Under the pieces are notes generated by a model that did not search any database, was not told the DNA's origin, and saw only the letters and a list, made by a program, of their open reading frames with translations. Shown here piece by piece: positions 1-13,229 of a DNA stretch of 64,000 bases (its first letter is position 1; every line of letters starts with the position of its first letter). The position numbers were made by a program, and so were the translations under genes. The DNA is from Siphonodentalium dalli (lineage: Eukaryota; Mollusca; Scaphopoda; Gadilida; Siphonodentaliidae), in contig CP136062.1 of NCBI GenBank assembly GCA_032622095.1, forward strand, positions 52,965,349 through 53,029,348. The letters run 5' to 3'.

Positions 1-604
1 TTTTGGTGGGGTGTTACTTCGTATTTTGTTGGGGTTATTACTTCGTATTTTGTTGGGGGTATTACTTCGTATTTTGTTGGGGGCATTACTTCGTATTTTG
101 TTAGGGGTATTACTTCGTATTTTGTTGGAGGTATTACTTCGTATTTTGTTGGGGGTATTACTTCGTATTTTGTTGGGGGTATTACTTCGTATTTTGTTGG
201 GGGTATTACTTCGTATTTTGTTGGGGGTATTACTTCGTATTTTGTTGGAGGTATTACTTCGTATTTTGTTGGGGGCATTACTTCGTATTTTGTTGGGGGT
301 ATTACTTCGTATTTTGTTGGGGGTATTACTTCGTATTTTGTTGGGGGTATTACTTCGTATTTTGTTGGGGGTATTACTTCGTATTTTGTTGGGGTTATTA
401 CTTCGCATTTTGTTGGGGGCATTACTTCGTATTTTGTTAGGGGCATTACTTCGTATTTTGTTGGGGGTATTACTTCGTATTTTGTTGGGGGTATTACTTC
501 GTATTTTGTTGGGGGCATTACTTCGTATTTTGTTAGGGGCATTACTTCGTATTTTGTTGGGGGCATTACTTCGTATTTTGTTGGGGGCATTACTTCGTAT
601 TTTG

Positions 605-1445
605 TTGGTTGTATTATTTCGTATTTTGTTGGGGGTATTACTTCGTATTTTGTTGGGGGCATTACTTCGTATTTTGTTGGGGGTATTACTTCGTATTTTG
701 TTGGTTGTATTATTTCGTATTTTGTTGGGGGTATTACTTCGTATTTTGTTGGGGGCATTACTTCGTATTTTGTTGGTTGTATTATTTCGTATTTTGTTGG
801 GGGTATTACTTCGTATTTTGTTGGGGGCATTACTTCGTATTTTGTTGGTTGTATTATTTCGTATTTTGTTGGGGGTATTACTTCGTATTTTGTTGGGGGC
901 ATTACTTCGTATTTTGTTGGTTGTATTATTTCGTATTTTGTTGGGGGCATTACTTCGTATTTTGTTGGGGGTATTACTTCGTATTTTGTTGGTTGTATTA
1001 TTTCGTATTTTGTTGGGGGTATTACTTCGTATTTTGTTGGGGGCATTACTTCGTATTTTGTTGGTTGTATTATTTCGTATTTTGTTGGGGGTATTACTTC
1101 GTATTTTGTTGGGGGCATTACTTCGTATTTTGTTGGTTGTATTATTTCGTATTTTGTTGGGGGTATTACTTCGTATTTTGTTGGGGGCATTACTTCGTAT
1201 TTTGTTGGTTGTATTATTTCGTATTTTGTTGGGGGTATTACTTCTTATTTTGTTGGGGGCATTACTTCGTATTTTGTTGGGGGTATTACTTCGTATTTTG
1301 TTGGTTGTATTATTTCGTATTTTGTTGGGGGTATTACTTCGTATTTTGTTGGGGGCATTACTTCGTATTTTGTTGGTTGTATTATTTCGTATTTTGTTGG
1401 GGTTATTACTTCGTATTTTGTTGGGGGTATTACTTCGTATTTTGT
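605..1445 (+). repeat. 72-bp trimeric higher-order repeat
   Basis: A variant unit starting GGTTGTATTATTTCG recurs at about 605, 701, 773, 845, 917, 989, 1061, 1133, 1205, 1301 and 1373. The spacing is mostly 72 bp, with two 96-bp steps, and another copy lies near 1565. Each period is one variant unit plus a T-type and a C-type standard unit. The same variant reappears sporadically near 4072, 4525, 5294, 6182 and 10027, so this trimer is a local expansion of a subtype found across the left third of the array. Confidence 0.9.
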
Positions 1446-4400
1446 TGGGGTTATTACTTCGTATTGTGTTGGGGGTATTACTTCGTATTTTGTTGGGGGC
1501 ATTACTTCGTATTTTGTTATGGGTATTACTTCGTATTTTGTTGGGGGCATTACTTCGTATTTTGTTGGTTGTATTATTTCGTATTTTGTTGGGGGTATTA
1601 CTTCGTATTTTGTTGGGGGCATTACTTCGTATTTTGTTGGGGGTATTACTTCGTATTTTGTTGGGGGTATTACTTCGTATTTTGTTGGGGGTATTACTTC
1701 GTATTTTGTAGGGGGTATTACTTCGTATTTTGTTGGGGGTATTACTTCGTATTTTGTTGGGGGCATTACTTCGTATTTTGTTGGGGGTATTACTTCGTAT
1801 TTTGTTGGGGTTATTACTTCGTATTTTGTAGGGGGTATTACTTCGTATTTTGTTGGGGGTATTACTTCGTATTTTGTTGGGGGCATTACTTCGTATTTTG
1901 TTGGGGGCATTACTTCGTATTTTGTTGCGGGCATTACTTCGAATTTTTTTGGGGGCATTACTTCGTATTTTGTTGGGGGCATTACTTCGTATTTTGTTGG
2001 GGGCATTACTTCGTATTTTGTTGGGGGCATTACTTCGTATTTTGTTGGGGTTATTACTTCGTATTTTGTTGGGGGTATTACTTCGTATTTTGTTGGGGAT
2101 ATTACTTCGTATTTTGTTGCGGGTATTACTTCGTATTTTGTTGGGGGTATTACTTCGTATTTTGTTGGGGGTATTACTTCGTATTTTGTTGGGGGCATTA
2201 CTTCGTATTTTGTTGGGGGCATTACTTCGTATTTTGTTGGGGGTATTACTTCGTATTTTGTTGGGGGTATTACTTCGTATTTTGTTGTGGGTATTACTTC
2301 GTATTTTGTTGGGGGTATTACTTCGTATTTTGTTGGGGGTATTACTTCGTATTTTGTTGGGGGTATTACTTCGTATTTTGTTGGGGGTATTACTTCATAT
2401 TTTGTTCAGGGCATTACTTCGTATTTTGTTGGGGGTATTACTTCGTATTTTGTTGGGGGTATTACTTCGTTCGAGTAGATTTTGTTGGGGGTATTACTTC
2501 GTATTTTGTTGGGGGTATTACTTCGTATTTTGTTGGGGGTATTACTTCGTATTTTGTTGGGGGTATTACTTCGTATTTTGTTGGGGGTATTACTTCGTAT
2601 TTTGTTGGGGGTATTACTTCGTATGTTGGTGGGGTTATTACTTCGTATTTTGTTGGGGGTATTACTTCGTATTTTGTTGGGGGTATTACTTCGTATTTTG
2701 TTTGGGGCATTACTTCGTATTTTGTTGGGGGCATTACTTCGTATTTTGTTGGGGGTATTACTTCGTATTTTGTTGGGGGCATTACTTCGAATTTTGTTGG
2801 GGGCATTACTTCGTATTTTGTTGGGGGCATTACTTCGTATTTTGTTGGGGGTATTACTTCGTATTTTGTTGGGGATATTACTTCGTATTTTGTTGGGGGT
2901 ATTACTTCGTATTTTGTTGGGGGTATTACTTCGTATTTTGTTGGGGGTATTACTTCGTATTTTGTTGGGGGCATTATTTCGTATTTTGTTGGGGGCATTA
3001 CTTCGTATTTTGTTGGGGGCATTACTTCGTATTTTGTTGGGGGTATTACTTCGTATTTTGTTGGGGGTATTACTTCGTATTTTGTTGGGAGCATTACTTC
3101 GTATTTTGTTGGGGGCATTACTTCGCATTATGTTGGGGGCATTACTTCGTATTTTATTGGGGGCATTACTTCGTATTTTGTTGGGGGCATTACTTCGTAT
3201 TTTGTTGGGGGCATTACTTCGTATTTTGTTGGGGGCATTACTTCGTATTTTGTTGGGGGCATTACTTCGTATTTTGTTGGGGGCATTAATTCGTATTTTG
3301 TTGGGGGCATTACTTCGTATTTTGTTGGGGGCATTACTTCGTATTTTGTTGGGGGCATTACTACGTATTTTGTTGGGGGCATTACTTCGTATTTTGTTGG
3401 GGGTATTACTTCGTATTTTGTTAGGGGTATTTCTTCGTATTTTGTTGGGGGTATTACTTCGTATTTTGTTGGGGGTATTACTTCGTATTTTGTTGGGGTT
3501 ATTACTTCGTATTTTGTTGGGGGTATTACTTCGTATTTTGTTGGGGGTATTACTTCGTATTTTGTTGGGGGTATTACTTCGTATTTTGTTGGGGGCATTA
3601 CTTCGTATTTTGTTGGGGGTATTACTTCGTATTTTGTTGGGGGCATTACTTCGTATTTTGTTGGGGGCATTACTTCGTATTTTGTTGGGGTATTACTTCG
3701 TATTTTGTTGGGGGCATTACTTCGTATTTTGTTGGGGGCATTACTTCGTATTTTGTTGGGGGAATTACTTCGTATTTTGTTGGGGGCATTACTTCGTATT
3801 TTGTTCAGGGCATTACTTCGTATTTTGTTGGGGGCATTACTTCGTATTTTGTTGGGGCATTACTTCGTATTTTGTTGGGGGCATTATTTCGTATTTTGTT
3901 GGGGGCATTACTTCGTATTTTTTTGGGGGTATTACTTCGTATTTTGTTCGGGGTATTACTTCGTATTTTGTTGGGGGCATTACTTCGTATTTTGTTGGGG
4001 GCATTACTTCGTATTTTGTTGGGGGTATTATTTCGTATTTTGTTGGGGGTATTACTTCGTATTTTGTTGGTTGTATTATTTCGTATTTTGTTGGGGGTAT
4101 TACTTCGTATTTTGTTGGGGGCATTACTTCGTATTTTGTTGGGGGCATTACTTCGTATTTTGTTGGGGGCATTACTTCGTATTTTGTTGGGGGTATTACT
4201 TCGTATTTTGTTGGGGGTATTACTTCGTATTTTGTTGGGGGTATTATTTCGTATTTTGTTGGGGGCATTACTTCGTATTTTTTTGGGGGTATTACTTCGT
4301 ATTTTGTTGGGGGTATTACTTCGTATTTTGTTGGGGGCATTACTTCGTATTTTGTTGGGGGCATTACTTCGTATTTTGTTGGGGGTATTATTTCGTATTT

Positions 4401-5345
4401 TGTTGGGGGTATTACTTCGTATTTTGTTGGGGGCATTACTTCGTATTTTGTTGGGGGCATTACTTCGTATTTTGTTGGGGGTATTATTTCGTATTTTGTT
4501 GGGGGTATTACTTCGTATTTTGTTGGTTGTATTATTTCGTATTTTGTTGGGGGTATTACTTCGTATTTTGTTGGGGGCATTACTTCGTATTTTGTTGGGG
4601 GCATTGCTTCGTATTTTGTTGGGGGTATTACTTCGTATTTTGTTGGGGGTATTACTTCGTATTTTGTTGGGGGTATTACTTCGTATTTTGTTGGGGGTAT
4701 TACTTCGTATTTTGTTGGGGGTATTACTTCGCATTTTGTTGGGGGTATTATTTCGTATTTTGTTGGGGGCATTACTTCGTATTTTGTTGGGGGCATTACT
4801 TCGTATTTTGTTGGGGGCATTACTTCGTATTTTGTTGGGGGTATTATTTCGTATTTTGTTGGGGGTATTACTTCGTATTTTGTTGGGGGTATTATTTCGT
4901 ATTTTGTTGGGGGTATTACTTCGTATTTTGTTGGGGGCATTACTTCGTATTTTGTTGGGGGCATTACTTCGTATTTTGTTGGGGGTATTACTTCGTATTT
5001 TGTTGGGGGTATTACTTCGTATTTTGTTGGTTGAATTATTTCGTATTTTGTTGGGGGTATTACTTCGTATTATGTTGGGGGCATTACTTCGTATTTTGTT
5101 GGGGGCATTACTTCGTATTTTGTTGGGGGTATTACTTCGTATTTTGTTGGGGGTATTACTTCGTATTTTGTTGGGGGCATTACTTCGTATTTTGTTGGGG
5201 GCATTATTTCGTATTTTGTTGGGGGCATTATTTCGTATTTTGTTGGGGGTATTATTTCGTATTTAGTTGGGGGTATTACTTCGTATTTTGTTGGTTGTAT
5301 TATTTCGTATTTTTTTGGGGGTATTACTTCGTATTTTGTTGGGGG

Positions 5346-6935
5346 CATTACTTCGTATTTTGTTGGGGGCATTACTTCGTATTTTGTTGGGGGTATTACT
5401 TCGTATTTTGTTGGGGGTATTACTTCGTATTTTGTTGGGGGTATTACTTCGTATTTTGTTGGGGGCATTACTTCGTATTTTGTTGGGGGCATTACTTCGT
5501 ATTTTGTTGGGGGCATTACTTCGTATTTTGTTGGGGGCATTACTTCGTATTTTGTTGGGGGCATTACTTCGTATTTTGTTGGGGTTATTACTTCGTATTT
5601 TGTTGGGGGTATTACTTCGTATTTTGTTGGGGGTATTACTTCGTATTTTGTTGGGGGCATTACTTCGTATTTTGATGGGGGTATTACTTCGTATTTTGTT
5701 GGGGGTATTACTTCGTATTTTGTTGGGGGTATTACTTCGTATTTTGTTGGGGGTATTACTTCGTATTTTGTTGGGGGTATTACTTCGTATTTTGTTGGGG
5801 GTATTACTTCGTATTTTGTTGGGGGTATTACTTCGTATTTTGTTCAGGACATTACTTCGTATTTTGTTGGGGGTATTACTTCGTATTTTGTTGGGGGTAT
5901 TACTTCGTATTTTGATGGGGGTATTACTTCGTATTTTGTTGGGGGTATTACTTCGTATTTTGTTGGGGGTATTACTTCGTATTTTGTTGGGGGTATTACT
6001 TCGTATATTGTTGGGGGTATTACTTCGTATTTTGTTGGGGGTATTACTTCGTATTTTGTTGGGGGTATTACTTCGTATTTTGTTCAGGGCATTACTTCGT
6101 ATTTTGTTGGGGGTATTACTTCGTATTTTGTTGGGGGCATTATTTCGTATTTTGTTGGGGGCATTACTTCGTATTTTGTTGGTTGTATTACTTCGTATTT
6201 TGTTGGGGGCATTACTTCGTATTTTGTTGGGGGCATTACTTCGTATTTTGTTGGGGGCGTTACTTCGTATTTTGTTGGGGGTATTACTTCGTATTTTGTT
6301 GGGGGCATTACTTCGTATTTTGTTGGGGGTTTTACTTCGTATTTTGTTGGGGGCATTACTTCGTATTTTGTTGGTTGTATTACTTCGTATTTTGTTGGGG
6401 GTATTACTTCGTATTTTGTTGGGGGCATTACTTCGTATTTTGTTGGGGGTATTACTTCGTATTTTGTTGGGGGTTTTGCTTCGTATTTTGTTGGGGGCAT
6501 TACTTCGTATTTTGTTGGTTGTATTACTTCGTATTTTGTTGGGGGCATTACTTCGTATTTTGTTGGGGGCATTACTTCGTATTTTGTTGGGGGCATTACT
6601 TCGTATTTTGTTGGGGGCATTACTTCGTATTTTGTTGGGGGTATTACTTCGTATTTTGTTGGGGATATTACTTCGTATTTTGTTGGGGGCATTACTTCGT
6701 ATTTTGTTGGGGGCATTACTTCGTATTTTGTTGGGGGCATTACTTCGTATTTTGTTGGGGGTATTACTTCGTATTTTGTTGGGGGCATTACTTCGTATTT
6801 TGTTGGGAGAATTACTTCGTATTTTGTTGGGGGTATTACTTCGTTCGAGTTGATTTTGTTGGGGGTATTACTTCGTATTTTGTTGGGGGTATTACTTCGT
6901 ATTTTGTTGGGGGCATTACTTCGTATTTTGTTGGG
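5346..6935 (+). repeat. Satellite segmental duplication, copy 1 (offset 1840 bp)
   Basis: This stretch recurs 1840 bp downstream at about 7186-8775. Rare variants are shared at exactly that offset: TTTGATGGGG (5671 and 7511), TGTTCAGGAC (5841 and 7681), TCGTATATTG (6001 and 7841) and the 32-bp variant unit (6841 and 8681). The offset equals 74 standard units plus two 32-bp units. Private differences, such as GGGGATATTA near 6661, show that the copies have begun to diverge. Endpoints are by eye. Confidence 0.88.
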
Positions 6936-7185
6936 GGCATTACTTCGTATTTTGTTGGGGGTATTACTTCGTATTTTGTTGGGGGCATTACTTCGTATTT
7001 TGTTGGGAGTATTACTTCGTATTTTGTTGGGGGTATTACTTCGTTCGAGTTGATTTTGTTGGGGGTATTACTTCGTATTTTGTTGGGGGTATTACTTCGT
7101 ATTTTGTTGGGGGCATTACTTCGTATTTTGTTGGGGGCATTACTTCGTATTTTGTTGGGGGTATTACTTCGTATTTTGTTGGGGG

Positions 7186-8775
7186 TATTACTTCGTATTT
7201 TGTTGGGGGCATTACTTCGTATTTTGTTGGGGGTATTACTTCGTATTTTGTTGGGGGTATTACTTCGTATTTTGTTGGGGGTATTACTTCGTATTTTGTT
7301 GGGGGCATTACTTCGTATTTTGTTGGGGGCATTACTTCGTATTTTGTTGGGGGCATTACTTCGTATTTTGTTGGGGGCATTACTTCGTATTTTGTTGGGG
7401 GCATTACTTCGTATTTTGTTGGGGTTATTACTTCGTATTTTGTTGGGGGTATTACTTCGTATTTTGTTGGGGGTATTACTTCGTATTTTGTTGGGGGCAT
7501 TACTTCGTATTTTGATGGGGGTATTACTTCGTATTTTGTTGGGGGTATTACTTCGTATTTTGTTGGGGGTATTACTTCGTATTTTGTTGGGGGTATTACT
7601 TCGTATTTTGTTGGGGGTATTACTTCGTATTTTGTTGGGGGTATTACTTCGTATTTTGTTGGGGGTATTACTTCGTATTTTGTTCAGGACATTACTTCGT
7701 ATTTTGTTGGGGGTATTACTTCGTATTTTGTTGGGGGTATTACTTCGTATTTTGATGGGGGTATTACTTCGTATTTTGTTGGGGGTATTACTTCGTATTT
7801 TGTTGGGGGTATTACTTCGTATTTTGTTGGGGGTATTACTTCGTATATTGTTGGGGGTATTACTTCGTATTTTGTTGGGGGTATTACTTCGTATTTTGTT
7901 GGGGGTATTACTTCGTATTTTGTTCAGGGCATTACTTCGTATTTTGTTGGGGGTATTACTTCGTATTTTGTTGGGGGCATTATTTCGTATTTTGTTGGGG
8001 GCATTACTTCGTATTTTGTTGGTTGTACTACTTCGTATTTTGTTGGGGGCATTACTTCGTATTTTGTTGGGGGCATTACTTCGTATTTTGTTGGGGGCGT
8101 TACTTCGTATTTTGTTGGGGGTATTACTTCGTATTTTGTTGGGGGCATTACTTCGTATTTTGTTGGGGGTTTTACTTCGTATTTTGTTGGGGGCATTACT
8201 TCGTATTTTGTTGGTTGTATTACTTCGTATTTTGTTGGGGGTATTACTTCGTATTTTGTTGGGGGCATTACTTCGTATTTTGTTGGGGGTATTACTTCGT
8301 ATTTTGTTGGGGGTTTTGCTTCGTATTTTGTTGGGGGCATTACTTCGTATTTTGTTGGTTGTATTACTTCGTATTTTGTTGGGGGCATTACTTCGTATTT
8401 TGTTGGGGGCATTACTTCGTATTTTGTTGGGGGCATTACTTCGTATTTTGTTGGGGGCATTACTTCGTATTTTGTTGGGGGTATTACTTCGTATTTTGTT
8501 GGGGGTATTACTTCGTATTTTGTTGGGGGCATTACTTCGTATTTTGTTGGGGGCATTACTTCGTATTTTGTTGGGGGCATTACTTCGTATTTTGTTGGGG
8601 GTATTACTTCGTATTTTGTTGGGGGCATTACTTCGTATTTTGTTGGGAGTATTACTTCGTATTTTGTTGGGGGTATTACTTCGTTCGAGTTGATTTTGTT
8701 GGGGGTATTACTTCGTATTTTGTTGGGGGTATTACTTCGTATTTTGTTGGGGGCATTACTTCGTATTTTGTTGGG
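7186..8775 (+). repeat. Satellite segmental duplication, copy 2 (offset 1840 bp)
   Basis: Downstream partner of the block at about 5346-6935. It keeps the same order of rare variant units. The match breaks near 8775, where this copy has a 23-bp unit (one G fewer) that the first copy lacks. Unequal exchange or another amplification of a block of about 1.6 kb explains the pair. Confidence 0.88.
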
Positions 8776-11700
8776 GCATTACTTCGTATTTTGTTGGGGG
8801 CATTACTTCGTATTTTGTTGGAGGCATTACTTCGTATTTTGTTGGGGGTATTACTTCGTATTTTGTTGGGGGTATTACTTCGTATTTTGTTGGGGTTATT
8901 ACTTCGTATTTTGTTGGGGGTATTACTTCGTATTTTGTTGGGGTTATAACTTCGTATTTTGTTGGGGGTATTACTTCGTATTTTGTTGGGGGTATTACTT
9001 CGTATTTTGTTGGGAGCATTACTTCGTATTTTGTTGGGGGCATTACTTCGTATTATGTTGGGGGCATTACTTCGTATTTTATTGGGGGCATTACTTCGTA
9101 TTTTGTTGGGGGCATTACTTCGTATTTTGTTGGGGGCATTACTTCGTATTTTGTTGGGGGCATTACTTCGTATTTTGTTGGGGGCATTACTTCGTATTTT
9201 GTTGGGGGCATTACTTCGTATTTTGTTGGGGGCATTACTTCGTATTTTGTTGGGGGTATTACTTCGTATTTTGTTGGGGGTATTACTTCGTTCGAGTTGA
9301 TTTTGTTGGGGGTATTACTTCGTATTTTGTTGGGGGTATTACTTCGTATTTTGTTGGGGGTATTACTTCGTATTTTGTTAGGGGTATTACTTCGTATTTT
9401 GTCGGGGGTATTACTTCGTATTTTGTTGGGGGTATTACTTCGTATTTTGTTGGGGTTATTACTTCGTATTTTGTTGGGGGTATTACTTCGTATTTTGTTG
9501 GGGGTATTACTTCGTATTTTGTTGGGGGTATTACTTCGTATTTTGTTGGGGGCATTACTTCGTATTTTGTTGGGGGTATTACTTCGTATTTTGTTGGGGG
9601 CATTACTTCGTATTTTGTTGGGGGCATTACTTCGTATTTTGTTGGGGTATTACTTCGTATTTTGTTGGGGGCATTACTTCGTATTTTGTTGGGGGCATTA
9701 CTTCGTATTTTGTTGGGGGCATTACTTCGTATTTTGTTGGGGGCATTACTTCGTATTTTGTTGGGGGCATTACTTCGTATTTTGTTGGGGGCATTACTTC
9801 GTATTTTGTTTGGGGCATTACTTCGTATTTTGTTGGGGGCATTATTTCGTATTTTGTTGGGGGCATTACTTCGTATTTTGTTGGGGGTATTACTTCGTAT
9901 TTTGTTGGGGGTATTACTTCGTATTTTGTGGCGGGCATTACTTCGTATTTTGTTGGGAGCATTACTTCGTATTTTGTTGGGGGTATTATTTCGTATTTTG
10001 TTGGGGGTATTACTTCGTATTTTGTTGGTTGTATTATTTCGTATTTTGTTGGGGGTATTACTTCGTATTTTGTTGGTGGCATTACTTCGTATTTTGTTGG
10101 GGGCATTACTTCGTATTTTGTTGGGGGTATTACTTCGTATTTTGTTGGGGGTATTACTTCGTATTTTGTTGGGGGTATTACTTCTTATTTTGTTGGGGGT
10201 TTTACTTCGTATTTTGTTGGGGGCATTACTTCGTATTTTGTTGGTTGTATTACTTCGTATTTTGTTGGGGGCATTACTTCGTATTTTGTTGGGGGCATTA
10301 CTTCGTATTTTGTTGGGGGCATTACTTCGTAATTTGTTGGGGGCATTACTTCGTATTTTGTTGGGGGTATTACTTCGTATTTTGTTGGGGGTATTACTTC
10401 TTATTTTGTTGGGGGTTTTACTTCGTATTTTGTTGGGGGCATTACTTCGTATTTTGTTGGTTGTATTACTTCGTATTTTGTTGGGGGCATTACTTCGTAT
10501 TTTGTTGGGGGCATTACTTCGTATTTTGTTGGGGGCGTTACTTCGTATTTTGTTGGTTGTATTACTTCGTATTTTGTTGATGGCATTACTTCGTATTTTG
10601 TTGGGGGCATTACTTCGTATTTTGTTGGGGGCATTACTTCGTATTTTGTTGGGGGCATTACTTCGTATTTTGTTGGTTGTATTACTTCGTATTTTGTTGG
10701 GGGCATTACTTCGTATTTTGTTGGGGGCATTACTTCGTATTTTGTTGGGGGCGTTACTTCGTATTTTGTTGGGGGTATTACTTCGTATTTTGTTGGGGTA
10801 TTACTTCTTATTTTGTTGGGGGTTTTACTTCGTATTTTGTTGGGGGCATTACTTCGTATTTTGTTGGTTGTATTACTTCGTATTTTGTTGGGGGCATTAC
10901 TTCGTATTTTGTTGGGGGCATTACTTCGTATTTTGTTGGGGGTATTACTTCGTATTTTGTTGGGGGTTTTACTTCGTATTTTGTTGGGGGCATTACTTCT
11001 TATTTTGTTGGTTGCATTACTTCGTATTTTGTTGGGGGCATTACTTCGTATTTTGTTGGGGGCATTACTTCGTATTTTGTTGGGGGCATTACTTCGTATT
11101 TTGTTGGGGGCATTACTTCGTATTTTGTTGGGGGTATTCCTTCGTATTTTGTTGGGGGTATTACTTCGTATTTTGTTGGGGGCATTACTTCGTATTTTGT
11201 TGGGGGCATTACTTCGTATTTTGTTGGGGGCATTACTTCGTATTTTGTTGGGGGTATTACTTCGTATTTTGTTGGGGGCATTACTTCGTATTTTGTTGGG
11301 AGTATTACTTCGTATTTTGTTGGGGGCATTACTTCGCATTTTGTTGGGGGCATTACCGCGTATTTTGTTGGGGTATTACTCCGTATTTTGTTGGGGGTAT
11401 TACTTCGTATTTTGTTGGGGGTATTACTTCGTATTTTGTTGGGGGCATTATTTCGTATTTTGTTGGGGGTATTACTTCGTATTTTGTTGGGTGTATTACT
11501 TCGTATTTTGTTGGGGGTATTACTTCGTATTTTGTTGGGGGTATTACTTCGTATTTTGTTGGGGGCATTACTTCGTATTTTGTTGGGGGTATTACTTCGT
11601 ATTTTGTTGGAGGTATTAGTTCGTTCGAGTTGATTTTGTTGGGGGTATTACTTCGTATTTTGTTGGGGGTATTACTTCGTATTTTGTTGGGGGCATTACT

Positions 11701-13229
11701 TCGTATTTTGTTGGGGGCATTACTTCGTATTTTGTTGGGGGTATTACTTCGTATTTTGTTTGGGGTATTACTTCGTATTTTGTTGGGGGTATTACTTCGT
11801 ATTTTGAAGGGGGCATTACTTCGTATTTTGTTGGGGGCATTACTTCGTATTTTGTTGGGGGTATTACATCGTATTTTGTTGGGGGCATAACTTCCTATTT
11901 TGTTGGGGGTATTACTTCGTATTTTGTTGGGGGTATTACTTCGTTCGAGTTGATTTTGTTGGGGGTATTACTCCGTATTTTGTTGGGGGTATTACTTCGT
12001 ATTTTGTTGGGGGCATTACTTCGTATTTTGTTGGGGGCATTACTTCGTATTTTGTTGGGGGTATTACTTCGTATTTTGTTGGGGGTATTACTTCTTATTT
12101 TGTTGGGGGCATTACTTCGTATTTTGTTGGGGGTATTACTTCGTATTTTGTTGGGGGCATTACTTCGTATTTTGTTGGGGGTATTACTTCGTATTTTGTT
12201 GGGGGCATTACTTCGTATTTTGTTGGGGGCATTACTTCGTATTTTGTTGGGGGCATTACTTCGTATTTTGTTGGGGGCATTACTTCGTATTTTGTTGGGG
12301 GTATTACTTCGTATTTTGTTGGGGGTATTACTTCGTATTTTGTTGGGGGCATTACTTCGTATTTTGTTGGGGGCATTACTTCGTATTTTGTTGGGGGCAT
12401 TACTTCGTATTTTGTTGGGGGTATTACTTCGTATTTTGTTTGGGGGCATTACTTCGTATTTTGTTGGGAGTATTACTTCGTATTTTGTTGTGGGTATTAT
12501 TTCGTTTGAGTTGATTTTGTTGCGGGTATTACTTCGTATTTTGTTGGGGGTATTACTTCGTATTTTGTTGGGGGCATTACTTCGTGTTTTGTTGGGGCAT
12601 TACTTCGTATTTTGTTGGGGGCATTACTTCGTATTTTGTTGGAGGCATTACTTCGTATTTTGTTGGGGGTATTACTTCGTATTTTGTTGTGGGTATTACT
12701 TCATATTTTGTTGGGGGTATTACTTCGTATTTTGTTGGGGGTATTACTTCGTTCGAGTTGATTTTGTTGGGGGTATTACTTGGTATTTTGTTGGGGGTAT
12801 TACTTGGTATTTTGTTGGGGGCATTACTTCGTATTTTGTTGGGGGCATTACTTCGTATTTTGTGGGGGGCATTACTTCGTATTTTGTTGGGGGTATTACT
12901 TCGTTCGAGTTGATTTTGTTGGGGGCATTACTTCTTATTTTGTTTGGGGTATTACTTCGTATTTTGTTGGGGGTATTACTTCGTTCGAGTTGATTTTGTT
13001 GGGGGTATTACTTCGTATTTTGTTGGGGGTATTACTTCGTATTTTGTTGGGGGCATTACTTCGTATTTTGTTGGGGCATTACTTCGTATTTTGTTGGGGG
13101 TATTACTTCGTATTTTGTTGGGGGCATTACTTCGTATTTTGTTGGGGGTATTACTTCGTATTTTGTTGGGGGGTATTACTTCGTATTTTGTTGGGGGTAT
13201 TACTTCGTATTTTGTTGGGGGTATTACTT

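Noticed and set aside
609-5675. Plus-strand open frame of nearly 1,700 codons, and dozens of similar frames through 39 kb
   Set aside because: They consist only of satellite octapeptides, overlap other open frames on both strands, and shift frame at variant units. The 24-bp period and lack of stop triplets in the unit explain them.
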